Source: Pseudomonadota bacterium
GTDB taxonomy: Bacteria; Pseudomonadota; Alphaproteobacteria; Kiloniellales; J153
Direction: 5' to 3'
NCBI GenBank assembly: GCA_022572685.1
Contig: JACZVL010000005.1
Coordinates: 1-39,900 of the forward strand
Length of the DNA stretch: 39,900 nt
Positions 1 to 9,493 of the stretch are shown here, one piece after another; position 1 is the stretch's first letter; each line of letters opens with the position of its first letter. The position numbers and the translations under genes were made by a program. The notes under the pieces are model-generated. The model made no database searches. It saw nothing but the letters and a program-made list of their open reading frames with translations, and was not told where the DNA came from.

Positions 1-2
1 GC

Positions 3-686
3 GGCGCGCTGGCCGAGGTCGAGGCCCAGGCGAAATTCCTCGATCCCGCGGGGCTCGACCCGGCGGCGCGCGCCGAGATCGACGACGAGCTCGCCTGGGC
101 GCGGGCCTTCGGGCGTGACAGCGCCGGGCGCGCGCAGCCGGTGACCCTGGTGCTGACCGACACCCACCCGGGCAACTTCCTGATCGAGGCGGCGGAGGGC
201 GGCGCGGCAGGGGGCGGGGCGGCGCAGGGCGGCGTGGCGCGCGCGGTGATCGTCGATCTGGAGAAGGCGCTCTACGGCTCGCCGGCCACCGATCTGGCCC
301 ACGCCACGCTGTACTCCTCGACCACCTGGGACCCGGACACCTGGGCCACCCTCGACCTGGAACAACTCGCCGCCTTCTACCGCCGCTATCTGGAGCTGAT
401 CGGCGAGGAGCTCGCGCAAGACCTCGCCCCCTGGCTGGTGCCGCTGCGCCGGATCACCCTGCTGCGGGCGGTGACCTGGTGCGCCAAGTGGCGGGTGCTG
501 CACGCCCGCGCCCGGCGCGCGGACCCGGAGCGGGCCGAGAGCACCGAGGACTGGTCCGCGGAAAATACCGATCCCGCCACCATCGCCCACGTCGCGGAGC
601 GCGTCGACGACTACCTGGCGCCCGAGACTCTCAAAGCCATGCGCGGCGAATGGCTGGGCCGGCCCGGGCTGCAGGACCTGATTTGA
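3..686 (+). CDS. APH/choline-kinase-like phosphotransferase, 5'-truncated by window edge
   Basis: The frame is open from the first bases of the window, so only the C-terminal part (about 227 residues) is present and the true start lies upstream. A kinase-like catalytic loop is visible in TDTHPGNFLIE (the Asp and Asn of the Brenner motif), followed about 35 residues later by VIVDLEKALYGSPATDLAH, where the Asp-x-Glu replaces the DFG metal-binding motif. This arrangement is typical of the aminoglycoside phosphotransferase / choline kinase superfamily (PF01636), which transfers the ATP gamma-phosphate to small-molecule hydroxyls. The helical C-terminal lobe with several Trp and Arg residues also fits. 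The substrate cannot be told from sequence, and chromosomal members are usually not resistance genes. An internal GTG at 141 would cut off part of the fold, so it is unlikely to be the start. Confidence 0.75.
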   Translation, partial: GALAEVEAQAKFLDPAGLDPAARAEIDDELAWARAFGRDSAGRAQPVTLVLTDTHPGNFLIEAAEGGAAGGGAAQGGVARAVIVDLEKALYGSPATDLAHATLYSSTTWDPDTWATLDLEQLAAFYRRYLELIGEELAQDLAPWLVPLRRITLLRAVTWCAKWRVLHARARRADPERAESTEDWSAENTDPATIAHVAERVDDYLAPETLKAMRGEWLGRPGLQDLI

Positions 687-805
687 GCGCGACTCCGAGT
701 CGCGCCCCGATTTGCGCCGGATTCGGGGCCCTATACCCGATTCGTTCCGCATTAAGTTGGCCGATTATTCTTTATTTGTTCTTGGTTTGTTGCTACGATG
801 TTTGG

Positions 806-1924
806 ATGGTCGATCTGCTTCCCGACCGCCCACGCAAGGGTCGCGGCGCCATCGGCAACCCGAGCGGGCGCTACGAGTCCCAAACCCGGCAGCTGATCGA
901 TGACGGCTGGGCCGAGGGAGGCTGGGCCGAGGGCTGGACCGGGCAGGCGGGCCGGGGCGCCGGGACCGCGCCGGCGCTCGCGACCGAGGTCGGGATCGAC
1001 GCCAGCCGGACGGTGATCGCCAGGAACGCCTCCCCCGACGTGCCCTTCGACCGTTCGATCAATCCCTACCGCGGCTGCGAGCACGGCTGCGTCTACTGTT
1101 TCGCGCGGCCCGGCCACGCCTATCTCGGCCTCTCCCCCGGGCTCGACTTCGAGACCCGCATCTTTGCCAAGCCCGAGGCCGCCAAGCGCCTGAGCGCGGA
1201 ACTCGCCAAGCCGTCCTACGTACCCGCGGTGATCGCGATCGGCACCAACACCGACCCCTACCAGCCGGTGGAAAAGCGCCTGGGGATCACCCGCTCGATC
1301 CTGGAGGTGCTGTGGGCGGCGCGCCACCCGGTCGCCATCGTCACCAAGTCGAACCTGGTCTTACGCGATCTCGACATCCTGGCGCCCATGGCCGAGGCCA
1401 AACTCGCCCGCGTGCTGGTCTCGGTCACCACGCTCGATCCCAGCCTCGCCCGCAAGATGGAGCCGCGCGCCGCCCGGCCCGGCTTGCGCCTCGAGACCAT
1501 CCGCCGCCTGGCGGATTCGGGCGTGCCGACCGGCACCCTCGCCGCGCCCATGATCCCAGGCCTCAACGACGACGAGCTGGAAGCCATCCTCGAGGCCGCG
1601 GCGCGGGCCGGGGCGACCAGCGCCGGCTACATCCTGCTGCGCCTGCCGCTGGAGGTCAAAGCGCTGTTCATCGAATGGCTGGAGGTGCACTTCCCGGACC
1701 GCAAGAAGCGGGTGCTGGCGCTGCTGCGCGCGTGTCGCCGCGGCAAGCTCTACGACCCCGCCTTCGGCACCCGCATGACCGGCGAGGGCGTCACCGCCCA
1801 GCTCCTCGCCCGCCGCTTCGAGCTCGCCTGCAAGCGCCTGGGGCTGGCCGGCAACGAGTGGGACCTCGACACCAGCCAGTTCGAAAAACCAAGACCGCAC
1901 GGCGAGCAACTGGCGCTGTTTTGA
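806..1924 (+). CDS. PA0069-family radical SAM protein
   Basis: A 372-aa protein. The radical SAM cysteine cluster is CEHGCVYC at residues 91-98 (C91, C95, C98, the CxxxCxxC spacing), preceded by NPYRGC, which marks the PA0069 / SplB-like branch of radical SAM enzymes. These bind a 4Fe-4S cluster and cleave S-adenosylmethionine; no substrate is established for this branch. Downstream, IGTNTDPYQPVEK, VTKSNLVLRD and APMIPGLND are typical strand-end motifs of the TIM barrel. The ATG at 806 follows an AT-rich stretch (about 750-800) that probably holds the promoter. An upstream extension in the same frame runs antisense-like through the previous gene and is not credible. The gene is directly followed by the first copy of a 196-bp repeat. 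Confidence 0.88.
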   Translation: MVDLLPDRPRKGRGAIGNPSGRYESQTRQLIDDGWAEGGWAEGWTGQAGRGAGTAPALATEVGIDASRTVIARNASPDVPFDRSINPYRGCEHGCVYCFARPGHAYLGLSPGLDFETRIFAKPEAAKRLSAELAKPSYVPAVIAIGTNTDPYQPVEKRLGITRSILEVLWAARHPVAIVTKSNLVLRDLDILAPMAEAKLARVLVSVTTLDPSLARKMEPRAARPGLRLETIRRLADSGVPTGTLAAPMIPGLNDDELEAILEAAARAGATSAGYILLRLPLEVKALFIEWLEVHFPDRKKRVLALLRACRRGKLYDPAFGTRMTGEGVTAQLLARRFELACKRLGLAGNEWDLDTSQFEKPRPHGEQLALF

Positions 1925-1937
1925 AGCGCCCCCAACA

Positions 1938-2133
1938 AAATCCCTCGCCCCGACTCCGGCGCCCGCGTTAAGGCTGGCGCTGACCCTTGGCTGTTGCTGG
2001 ACTTGCGGGCCATGCACGACGCCGCGAACGACCTGACCGGTCTGGCCATCATCGCCCTGGCGGCGCTGGCCTGCGGCATGGCCATGCAGCGCCTGCGCCA
2101 GCCGCCGGTGCTCGGCTACATCCTGGCCGGCGC
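1938..2133 (+). repeat. 196-bp direct repeat, copy 1
   Basis: This segment matches 3188-3383 with no gaps and eight mismatches (at 1968, 1982, 1983, 2056, 2082, 2104, 2107 and 2113). It contains the upstream region and the first 40 or so codons of the cation:proton antiporter gene. Five of the six coding differences are synonymous; the sixth is an Ala/Val change. The offset is 1250 bp, so everything between the copies (2134-3187) looks like an insert. The pattern fits recombination with a diverged homologue rather than a very fresh duplication (inference). Confidence 0.9.
2012..2133 (+). pseudogene. 5' fragment of CPA2 antiporter gene
   Basis: Starting at the ATG at 2012, this fragment encodes about 40 residues ([20 protein letters not shown]...YILAGA) nearly identical to the start of the intact antiporter at 3262. 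After 2133 homology stops abruptly, and the frame runs into unrelated sequence (AEPPFMAGRG...) and then antisense through the phytanoyl-CoA dioxygenase gene. It retains the upstream DNA of the intact gene and may still be transcribed, but it can only yield one transmembrane helix plus junk. Confidence 0.8.
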
Positions 2134-2195
2134 CGCCGAGCCGCCGTTCATGGCCGGGCGCGGGCAACCGCAATCCATCGCCTTTGTTCAAGCTG

Positions 2196-2987
2196 TCACG
2201 CGTCGAACCAGTATCCGTCGGGATCGCCCGGATAGACGCCGAGGTATCTCCCGTGGGCCTGATAGCCCATCAAGCGGCGGACATGATCCGGATAACTGTC
2301 GGCGATCTCCCGGGGCACTGTCAGGTATTGGTTTTCCTCCTGACGCAACCAGCCGAGGCTGTAGGTTGTGATCAAACCCGTGCGAGCCGCATTTGTGGTG
2401 TTGGCGCCGCCGCCGTGTATGGTCGAGCCAAGATAGAACAACACCGAACCCCGTGACATCACGGCCTGCTCGACATCATTCTCCTCGACACTGTCGATGT
2501 CCCGAAGATCATGACTGCCGGGCACGATTCGGGTCGCCCCATTCTCGACCGTAAAATCGTGCAGGGCCCACATGGCGGAAATTTGGAATTCCACGTCGGG
2601 AAGGCGCAAGGGATAGAAACCGTCATCGCGGTGCAGAACCTGAACTTTTTCGCCGGGATGAATTTCGATCGCCGTCGTAGAGCCAATTCGGTAGTTGCTG
2701 CAATGGCGCTTCAAGACGGCATCCGCGACCTCCATGACGCGGGGGTGTGCGATCAGATCCGCCGAGGCCCGGGACAATCCCAAGATGCCGCCCAATCTCA
2801 GCGTCGTGTAGCCATTGAAGTCATTCTGGAACTTATGGCCTTGCTCGTCGAACGGACCACGCAAGTTCTCCAGAATGCGATCGATCACATCATCGGATAC
2901 CTGATCGGCAACGATAACGCCGCCGTTCTGCATGAGCGCGGCAACCACGTCGTTGGAATCGGATTCTCTGTCCAAAGTCTGAACCAT
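2196..2987 (-). CDS. Phytanoyl-CoA dioxygenase (PhyH) family protein
   Basis: A 263-aa Fe(II)/2-oxoglutarate-dependent oxygenase. The iron-binding triad is visible as H119-x-D121 (in LHRDDGFY) and H191 (in STIHGGG), and R202 (in AARTGL) is the likely 2-oxoglutarate carboxylate ligand. PGSH at 156-159 is typical of the family (PF05721). Members hydroxylate small molecules, lipids or secondary metabolites; the substrate here is unknown. The ATG at 2987 has a good ribosome binding site (GAGGG about six bases upstream). Base composition is visibly less G+C-rich than on either side. The gene lies antisense between two copies of the antiporter 5' end, with no transposase beside it, so it was probably acquired as cargo by recombination (inference). 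Confidence 0.88.
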   Translation of the reverse strand: MVQTLDRESDSNDVVAALMQNGGVIVADQVSDDVIDRILENLRGPFDEQGHKFQNDFNGYTTLRLGGILGLSRASADLIAHPRVMEVADAVLKRHCSNYRIGSTTAIEIHPGEKVQVLHRDDGFYPLRLPDVEFQISAMWALHDFTVENGATRIVPGSHDLRDIDSVEENDVEQAVMSRGSVLFYLGSTIHGGGANTTNAARTGLITTYSLGWLRQEENQYLTVPREIADSYPDHVRRLMGYQAHGRYLGVYPGDPDGYWFDA

Positions 2988-3187
2988 CTTATGCCCTCAA
3001 GTGGTGAGCAGGAGACGCGAGGAAACCGCATCTCCGGGATACCTAGCGAGGCCCGCAATCCGGCCATATAACTCGAAATGCAGAAGCTTGTGTAGACCTG
3101 AACTCGGCAGGGGTTACTCCCGGCGCTTCGCGGTTCACCCGTCCCGGGCGCATTCTCGACAGATTTTCGAGCCGAGGCACTACTAAC

Positions 3188-3383
3188 AAATCCCTCGCCC
3201 CGACTCCGGCGCCCGCGCTAAGGCTGGCGCTCGCCCTTGGCTGTTGCTGGACTTGCGGGCCATGCACGACGCCGCGAACGACCTGACCGGTCTGGCCATC
3301 ATCGCGCTGGCGGCGCTGGCCTGCGGCATGGTCATGCAGCGCCTGCGCCAGCCCCCCGTGCTGGGCTACATCCTGGCCGGCGC
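3188..3383 (+). repeat. 196-bp direct repeat, copy 2
   Basis: This is the copy joined to the complete antiporter gene; see 1938-2133. Here the repeat covers about 74 bp of upstream DNA and the first 122 bp of the gene. The non-repeated stretch just before it (2988-3187) has lower G+C and belongs to the insert. Confidence 0.9.
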
Positions 3384-4584
3384 GATCCTGGGCCCGGCCG
3401 GCCTCGGCGTCACCGAGAACCGCGAATTCATCCAGCTGCTGGCCGAGCTCGGCGTGCTCATGCTGCTGTTCCTGATCGGCATGGAACTGTCGTTGCGCGC
3501 GGCACGCGAGGTCTGGCGCCTGGCCCTCGCCGTCACCACCTTGCAGATCGCGGTCGGGCTCGCGGCCATGGCGGCGCTCGGCGCGGCGCTCGGCTGGCCG
3601 CTGCCGCTCACCCTCCTGCTCGGCTTCGTGGTCGCGATCTCCTCCACCGCGGTCGCCATCAAGATGCTCGAAGAACTCGGCGAGCTGCGCAGCCGCACCG
3701 GCCAGATCACCATCGCCATCCTGGTGGTCCAGGACCTCGCGGTGGTGCCGATGATGCTGATCGTCAGCTCCTTCGGGGACCAAAACACGTCCGTGGTCGA
3801 GGTCTCGATCAAGGTCGCGCTCTCGGTCGGCTTCCTGGCGCTGTTGGTGTTCTACCTGTTGCGCCGCGAGCGCCTGCGCCTGCCGTTCGCGCGCATGGTC
3901 GGGCGCAATCCGGACCTGATCCCGCTCGCGGGTCTCGCGTTCTGCTTCGGGGCGGCGGCGATCTCGGGCCTGCTCGGCCTGTCGCCCGCCTACGGCGCCT
4001 TCCTGGCCGGGCTGGTGATCGGCAACTCGACCAGCCGCCGGATCATGATCCACCACACCGGGCCGATCCAGGCGGTTCTCTTGATGGTGTTCTTCCTGTC
4101 GATCGGCCTGCTGCTCGACTTCGCCTACATCTGGAACAACCTGGGCACCGTGGTCCTGATCGTGCTTTTCGTCGCGGTGCTCAAGACCGGGCTCAACGTG
4201 GTGTTCATCCGGGTCATGGGCCAGCCCTGGCCGCGCGCCTTCCTGTCCGGCGCGCTGCTGGCCCAGTTGGGCGAGTTCTCCTTCGTGCTCGCGGCCCTCG
4301 GCCTGAGCGCCGGCGCCATCGACGACGCCTCCCACCGCCTGATCGTCGCGGTCACGGTGCTGTCGCTGCTGGCCAGCCCGTTCTGGCTCGAGACCGCGCG
4401 CCGCCTGCACGGGGTGGCGCTGCTCGGCATCACCTCCGGCCGCGAGACCCTGCGCCTGACCTTCGGGCCCGAGGCCCGGGCGCTGGCCCGCTCCTCGGCG
4501 CGCGCGGAAAATCTGGCGGGCCGTGCCGTGCGGTGGATCGGCGCCCGCTTGCGCCGCCGCGCGCCAAAGGACCCGGAAACCTAA
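3262..4584 (+). CDS. CPA2-family monovalent cation:proton antiporter
   Basis: A 440-aa polytopic inner-membrane protein with about 12 hydrophobic segments. [19 protein letters not shown] is the signature of the CPA2 / KefB-YbaL family (PF00999). Other visible family motifs are [36 protein letters not shown] (with the transport-type Asp) and [14 protein letters not shown]. It exchanges K+ or Na+ for H+. There is no C-terminal TrkA-N nucleotide-binding domain; instead it ends in a short basic tail, so it is shorter than the roughly 560-620 aa of full KefB-type proteins. I chose the ATG at 3262 because the family usually begins at this helix; a TTG at 3244 would add six residues. The stop overlaps the rnhB start (TAATG), indicating translational coupling. 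Confidence 0.88.
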   Translation: MHDAANDLTGLAIIALAALACGMVMQRLRQPPVLGYILAGAILGPAGLGVTENREFIQLLAELGVLMLLFLIGMELSLRAAREVWRLALAVTTLQIAVGLAAMAALGAALGWPLPLTLLLGFVVAISSTAVAIKMLEELGELRSRTGQITIAILVVQDLAVVPMMLIVSSFGDQNTSVVEVSIKVALSVGFLALLVFYLLRRERLRLPFARMVGRNPDLIPLAGLAFCFGAAAISGLLGLSPAYGAFLAGLVIGNSTSRRIMIHHTGPIQAVLLMVFFLSIGLLLDFAYIWNNLGTVVLIVLFVAVLKTGLNVVFIRVMGQPWPRAFLSGALLAQLGEFSFVLAALGLSAGAIDDASHRLIVAVTVLSLLASPFWLETARRLHGVALLGITSGRETLRLTFGPEARALARSSARAENLAGRAVRWIGARLRRRAPKDPET

Positions 4585-5249
4585 TGCCGGACTTCGCGCT
4601 GGAAACCGCGATTCGCGCGCGTCTCGGTGAACGAGTCCTGGTGATCGGCCTCGACGAGGCCGGGCGCGGACCCTGGGCCGGACCGGTGGTGGCGGCGGCG
4701 GCCTGGCTCGATCCGCAGCGCTGCCCGGCCGAGTTGCGCCGCGGCCTGGACGACAGCAAGCGCCTGAGCCCGGCCCGGCGCGCCGAGCTGCTCGAAATGC
4801 TCGAAGACAGCGCAGCCCGCGGGACCGTGGCGCTCGGCCTGGGCGCGGCCGGGGTCGCGGAGATCGACGAAATCAACATCCTCCAGGCGACCTTGCGCGC
4901 CATGGCGCGGGCGGCGGCCGATCTTACGGCCGGTCTGGCGGCCCGGGGCGGCCGGGCCCCGGACGCGGCGCTGGTCGACGGCAACCGGCTGCCGGAGTTG
5001 CCCTGCCCGGCCGAGGCGGTGGTCGGCGGGGATGGCTTGAGCCTGTCGATCGCCGCCGCCTCGATTCTGGCCAAGGTGACCCGGGACCGGCGCATGGCGG
5101 CGCTCGCAAAGGCCCATCCCGGCTACGGCTGGGAGCGCAACCAGGGCTACGGCACCGCCGAGCACCGCGCCGCGCTCGCGCGCCTGGGCGTCACCCCCGA
5201 GCACCGGCGCTCGTTCCGCCCCGTGCGTGAGGCTCTTAACGCTCGTTAA
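4584..5249 (+). CDS. rnhB: Ribonuclease HII
   Basis: A 221-aa enzyme that cuts the RNA strand of RNA:DNA hybrids and removes single ribonucleotides from DNA. The catalytic residues are all in place: D24 and E25 in [15 protein letters not shown]132 in ALVDGN and D150 in [21 protein letters not shown]. The 18-residue gap between the last two acids matches E. coli RNase HII. DSKRLSP is also conserved. The ATG shares its A with the antiporter stop codon, so the two genes form one operon. The 3' end contains the first half of a CtrA-like box for the next gene. In many alphaproteobacteria rnhB lies next to ccrM, as here. Confidence 0.95.
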   Translation: MPDFALETAIRARLGERVLVIGLDEAGRGPWAGPVVAAAAWLDPQRCPAELRRGLDDSKRLSPARRAELLEMLEDSAARGTVALGLGAAGVAEIDEINILQATLRAMARAAADLTAGLAARGGRAPDAALVDGNRLPELPCPAEAVVGGDGLSLSIAAASILAKVTRDRRMAALAKAHPGYGWERNQGYGTAEHRAALARLGVTPEHRRSFRPVREALNAR

Positions 5250-5291
5250 CCTATTGACTCAAAAAGACTCTTGACCCGGAGTCCCGTCTGA

Positions 5292-6521
<1,230 letters not shown>

Positions 6522-6582
6522 GAGTCCAGCCCGAATTAGGTGTTTGATTTGAAACGGGGAATCCCGTGTCAACAGCACCACT

Positions 6583-6649
6583 ATGTCACTCCCGCGAAAG
6601 CGGGAGTCCAGACGCTTCCCATGGATTCCCGCTTTCGCGGGAATGACAT
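6583..6649 (+). repeat. REP/MITE-like inverted repeat (28-bp arms)
   Basis: Arms 6583-6610 and 6622-6649 are complementary at 26 of 28 positions, with an 11-base loop. Both mismatches become G-U pairs in one RNA strand, suggesting selection on an RNA stem or mutation of an otherwise perfect palindrome. The core (TCCCGCGAAAGCGGGA) resembles intergenic palindromes often scattered in many copies through proteobacterial genomes. It lies between the ends of ccrM (+) and the GGDEF gene (-), so it may also stop transcription from both sides. A small hairpin (ACGGG/CCCGT, 6554-6567) precedes it. Confidence 0.75.
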
Positions 6650-6706
6650 GAGACAATCGTAAATTGTCGTAAATTGGGGTCCGGGCCGCGCGAGCGGCAG
6701 GCGCTC

Positions 6707-7666
6707 CTAGACCGCGGCGCGGCGCTTGCCGGCCTGGGGGCCGACGTCCTCGCAGAACGCGAAGGCGCGCTTGCCCTGGCGCTTGACCTCGGCCATGGCC
6801 AGCTCCGCGTTGGCGGCGAGTTCGTCCGCGGTCACGCCGTCGCCGGGCAGCAGGGCGATGCCGATGCTGGCGCCCAGCGAGATCTCGTCGCCGGCCAGGT
6901 AGATCGGCCGGCACAGCGCCGCCAGGATGCGCTGGGCCGCCTCGCGGGCGCCCTTGGCGCCTTCGAGCACCGGCAGGATGACGCCGAAGCGGTCGTGGTC
7001 CAGGCGCGCCACGGTGTCGCTCTCGCGCAGGCAGTCCGTGATCCGCTTGGCGGCCGCCTGGAGCAGCAAATCGCCGGCCTCCTGGCCGAAGGAATCGTTG
7101 ATCTCGCGGAAGCCGTCCAGGTCGACGATCTGGACCCCGATCTGTCCGCCCTTGCGGCGCGCGACCGAGACCGCGCGCTCGAGGCGGTCGTGGAACAGGG
7201 TCTGGTTGGGCAGTTCGGTGAGCGCGTCGTGGAAGGCGAGATAGGACTGGCGCGCCTCGTTCTGGGCGCGCTCGCCCGGATCGGCGAACACCGCGACGAA
7301 GCCAGTGGTGGCGCCGGTGGTGGCGCCATCCTCGGCGCTGAGCGCATCGACGGTCAGGAATTCGGGATGGCTCTCGCCGCCCTTGCGCCGGTGCCACAGC
7401 TCGCCCTGCCAGTGTCCCCGGGTCAGCAGCGCGTTCCACATGGCCTCGGTCGCATTGTTCGCCTGCTGGGCCGCCTGCTGGCCGGTGGCGGCGAGGTCCT
7501 GCAGGCTGTGGCCCAGGACCTCCTCGAGCCGCCAGCCGGTGACCCGGCAGTAGGCCGCGTTGACCGAGACGATGGCGCCCTCCGCGTCGGTCACCACGAC
7601 CGCGTGGGACATGCTGTCGTACGCCTGGAGGGGGGCCTGGAGACGAAGAGTCGGGTCTTGGGTCAT
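6707..7666 (-). CDS. PAS-GGDEF protein with degenerate active site
   Basis: A 319-aa, probably cytoplasmic protein. Residues about 12-130 form a PAS sensor domain (AVVVTDAEGAIVSVNAAYCRVTGW). A GGDEF domain follows (about 140-305) with the usual entry motif HDALTELPN and the metal-site strand VDLDGF. The signature is DHDRF (223-227) instead of GGDEF, so diguanylate cyclase activity is very unlikely. The RESD sequence at 214-217 keeps the RxxD inhibitory-site spacing just before the signature, so c-di-GMP binding remains possible. No EAL domain follows. The gene is convergent with ccrM, and its upstream side leads into the 36-bp repeat cluster. It is probably a c-di-GMP receptor or an evolutionary remnant (inference). 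Confidence 0.85.
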   Translation of the reverse strand: MTQDPTLRLQAPLQAYDSMSHAVVVTDAEGAIVSVNAAYCRVTGWRLEEVLGHSLQDLAATGQQAAQQANNATEAMWNALLTRGHWQGELWHRRKGGESHPEFLTVDALSAEDGATTGATTGFVAVFADPGERAQNEARQSYLAFHDALTELPNQTLFHDRLERAVSVARRKGGQIGVQIVDLDGFREINDSFGQEAGDLLLQAAAKRITDCLRESDTVARLDHDRFGVILPVLEGAKGAREAAQRILAALCRPIYLAGDEISLGASIGIALLPGDGVTADELAANAELAMAEVKRQGKRAFAFCEDVGPQAGKRRAAV

Positions 7667-7811
7667 GGCTGGAGTCCGCTGCGCTCGCCTGCCGAAGGGG
7701 GCCGGACGCGATTCCGCCCGGCGCTACGAAGCCACGACTTAATCGAATTGCGGTGAACATCGCCTTAACGCCAGGCCCCGAAACCGGAACATTTCCGGCA
7801 ACCGGGCCCCC

Positions 7812-8009
7812 AAAGGGCTGGGGTCAGGTCTTGCATTGCCACATTCCAAAGGGTTGGGGTCAGGTCTTGCATTGCCACATTCCGAAGGGCTGGAGTCAGG
7901 TCTGGCGTTGCCACATTCGACCCGCGGCACCTGGCGTGCCCTCCGAACGGCGGCAAGGAACCTCGGTCCTGGGGAAATGTGGCAATGCAAGACCTGACCC
8001 CAGCCCTGG
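7812..8009. repeat. 36-bp tandem repeats plus inverted copy (REP/RAYT-type)
   Basis: Three head-to-tail 36-bp units lie at 7812-7847, 7848-7883 and 7884-7919; the first two differ at one base, the third at several. Each contains GGGGTCAGGTCTTGCATTG or a variant. An inverted copy lies at 7973-8009, separated by 53 bases. I associate sequences of this type (GGGGTCAGGTCTTG...) with the borders of IS200-like, REP-associated tyrosine transposase genes. No transposase lies between the copies, so this would be a non-autonomous or collapsed element. It fills most of the 378-base gap between the GGDEF and carboxypeptidase genes. No other gene is visible in that gap. Confidence 0.85.
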
Positions 8010-8044
8010 ACCCCAGCCCTGCTGCGCCGCCGGTGCGCCGGGGT

Positions 8045-9277
8045 TCAGCCGGCGGCGAGGGCGTGGCGGGCGACCTTGCGCATCAGCGTCGGCAGGGCGG
8101 CCGCGTCCAGCTCCTCGGGCCGGAACCAGCGCCCCATGGCGCCGGGCACCGCGTCCCCCGCGTCCCCTGGGGCAGCCCCCAGGGCGGGCGCGGTCCAGAC
8201 CTCGAGTTCGAGCCGGAAATGGGTGAAGCCGTGGCGCACCACCCCGGGCAGCGGCCGCCAGGGCGCCGACCCGGGCGCCAATGTGGACGCCACCGGGGCC
8301 GCCACCGGGGCGACCACCGGGGCCATCACCGGGGCCACCACCGGGGCGGCCTTCCGGGCGGCCGGCCTCTTCGGCGTGGCGGGCGGTGTGACCGGCGCGA
8401 TCCCGGCCGAAGGCATGAAGTCGCCGGCCAGCGCGAAGGACGGCTTGCGCGGCGGCGGCGCCGGGATCTTGTCCGGGCCCGTGGAGGCCAGCTTGGCGAA
8501 GCCGCGGTCGAGCAGCTTGGCGATGTGGCGGTCGCGCGAGCGCGGCGTCTTGCCGCCGAACACCACCGCGATCAGGCGCCGCCCGTTGCGGCTCACCGAG
8601 GCGGCGAGATTGAAGCCCGAGGCCCGGATGTAACCGGTCTTGATCCCGTCGGCGCCGGCGTACTTGCGCAGCAGGCGGTTGTGGTTGCGGTACCGCTTGC
8701 CCTTGTAGACGAACTCCTTGGTCGCGAAGAGCCGGTAATACTTTGGAAAATCCCGGATCAGCGCACGCGCCAAGGTCGCCATGTCGCGCGCCGTGCTGAG
8801 CTGGCGCCGGTTGGGCAGGCCCGAGGCGTTGCGGAATTGGGTCCGCTTCATGCCGAGCGCCTTGGCCTTCCGGGTCATCATGCGGGCGAACCTGGTTTCC
8901 TTCTCACCCAGTGCCTCGGCCACGACCACCGCGGCGTCGTTCGCCGACTTGGTGATCAGCGCCAGGATCGCGTTCTTGACGGTGATCGTCTCGCCCCGCT
9001 TCAGCCCCAGCTTGGCCGCCGGCATGCCGGCCGCCCGGCGCGAGACCTTGAGCTTCTTGTCGAGGGTGATGTCGCCGCGCTCCAAGGCCTCGAAGGCCAG
9101 GTAGAGGGTCATCATCTTGGCCAGCGAGGCCGGGTAGTTGCGCGTGTCGGCGTTGGATTCGTGGAGCACCCGGCCGGTGTCGTAGTCGATCACGATCGAG
9201 GCGTAGCGCGCCTGGGCTGCGGTCGCGACCGACAGCGCGAGTGCGAAAATCAACACCCCCGCAGCCGCGCGCAGCAT
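8045..9277 (-). CDS. D-Ala-D-Ala carboxypeptidase fused to a MutY C-terminal-like domain
   Basis: A 410-aa protein. Residues 1-23 are a signal peptide (AAGVLIFALALSVATAAQA). The penicillin-binding catalytic motifs are S51-x-x-K54 (SLAK), S111-A-N113 and K213-T-G215, so residues about 24-265 form an active-looking DD-carboxypeptidase (peptidase S11, trims peptidoglycan stem peptides in the periplasm). An Ala/Pro/Val linker made of short repeats (about 310-333) leads to a different domain. Residues 339-410 (WRPLPG.VRH.FTHFRLELEV ... GRWFRPEEL...ALPTLMRKV..HAL) match the NUDIX-like C-terminal domain of the adenine glycosylase MutY, not the SPOR domain often found here. In the periplasm that domain could not act on DNA. 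I placed the start at 9277, directly before the signal peptide; 9364 would add 29 unlikely residues. Confidence 0.85.
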   Translation of the reverse strand: MLRAAAGVLIFALALSVATAAQARYASIVIDYDTGRVLHESNADTRNYPASLAKMMTLYLAFEALERGDITLDKKLKVSRRAAGMPAAKLGLKRGETITVKNAILALITKSANDAAVVVAEALGEKETRFARMMTRKAKALGMKRTQFRNASGLPNRRQLSTARDMATLARALIRDFPKYYRLFATKEFVYKGKRYRNHNRLLRKYAGADGIKTGYIRASGFNLAASVSRNGRRLIAVVFGGKTPRSRDRHIAKLLDRGFAKLASTGPDKIPAPPPRKPSFALAGDFMPSAGIAPVTPPATPKRPAARKAAPVVAPVMAPVVAPVAAPVASTLAPGSAPWRPLPGVVRHGFTHFRLELEVWTAPALGAAPGDAGDAVPGAMGRWFRPEELDAAALPTLMRKVARHALAAG

Positions 9278-9493
9278 TGGAAAGCGGCCGGATATCTGGT
9301 TAAGTTCGGACGTCAGACTCCGAAGCAAAGGTGGTACCCTCCGACACTCGGCTAGTAAGCTCATGATTCGACGACGATTCTAAGAATTCGTTTCAGGTCT
9401 GTCCAGGGTAATGGTTGGCCTCTTGCAAAATGGTTAAAATTCGATCTTTCGCCTTCCCGAATCGCAGGCCGAATCGCAGGGCTGAAGCCGGGT

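Noticed and set aside
479-805. N-terminal extension of the radical SAM protein back to 479
   Set aside because: This part overlaps the phosphotransferase gene in another frame and has no family character; the protein begins at 806.
7812-7919. CRISPR array
   Set aside because: The 36-bp units are directly adjacent with no spacers, and no cas genes are present.
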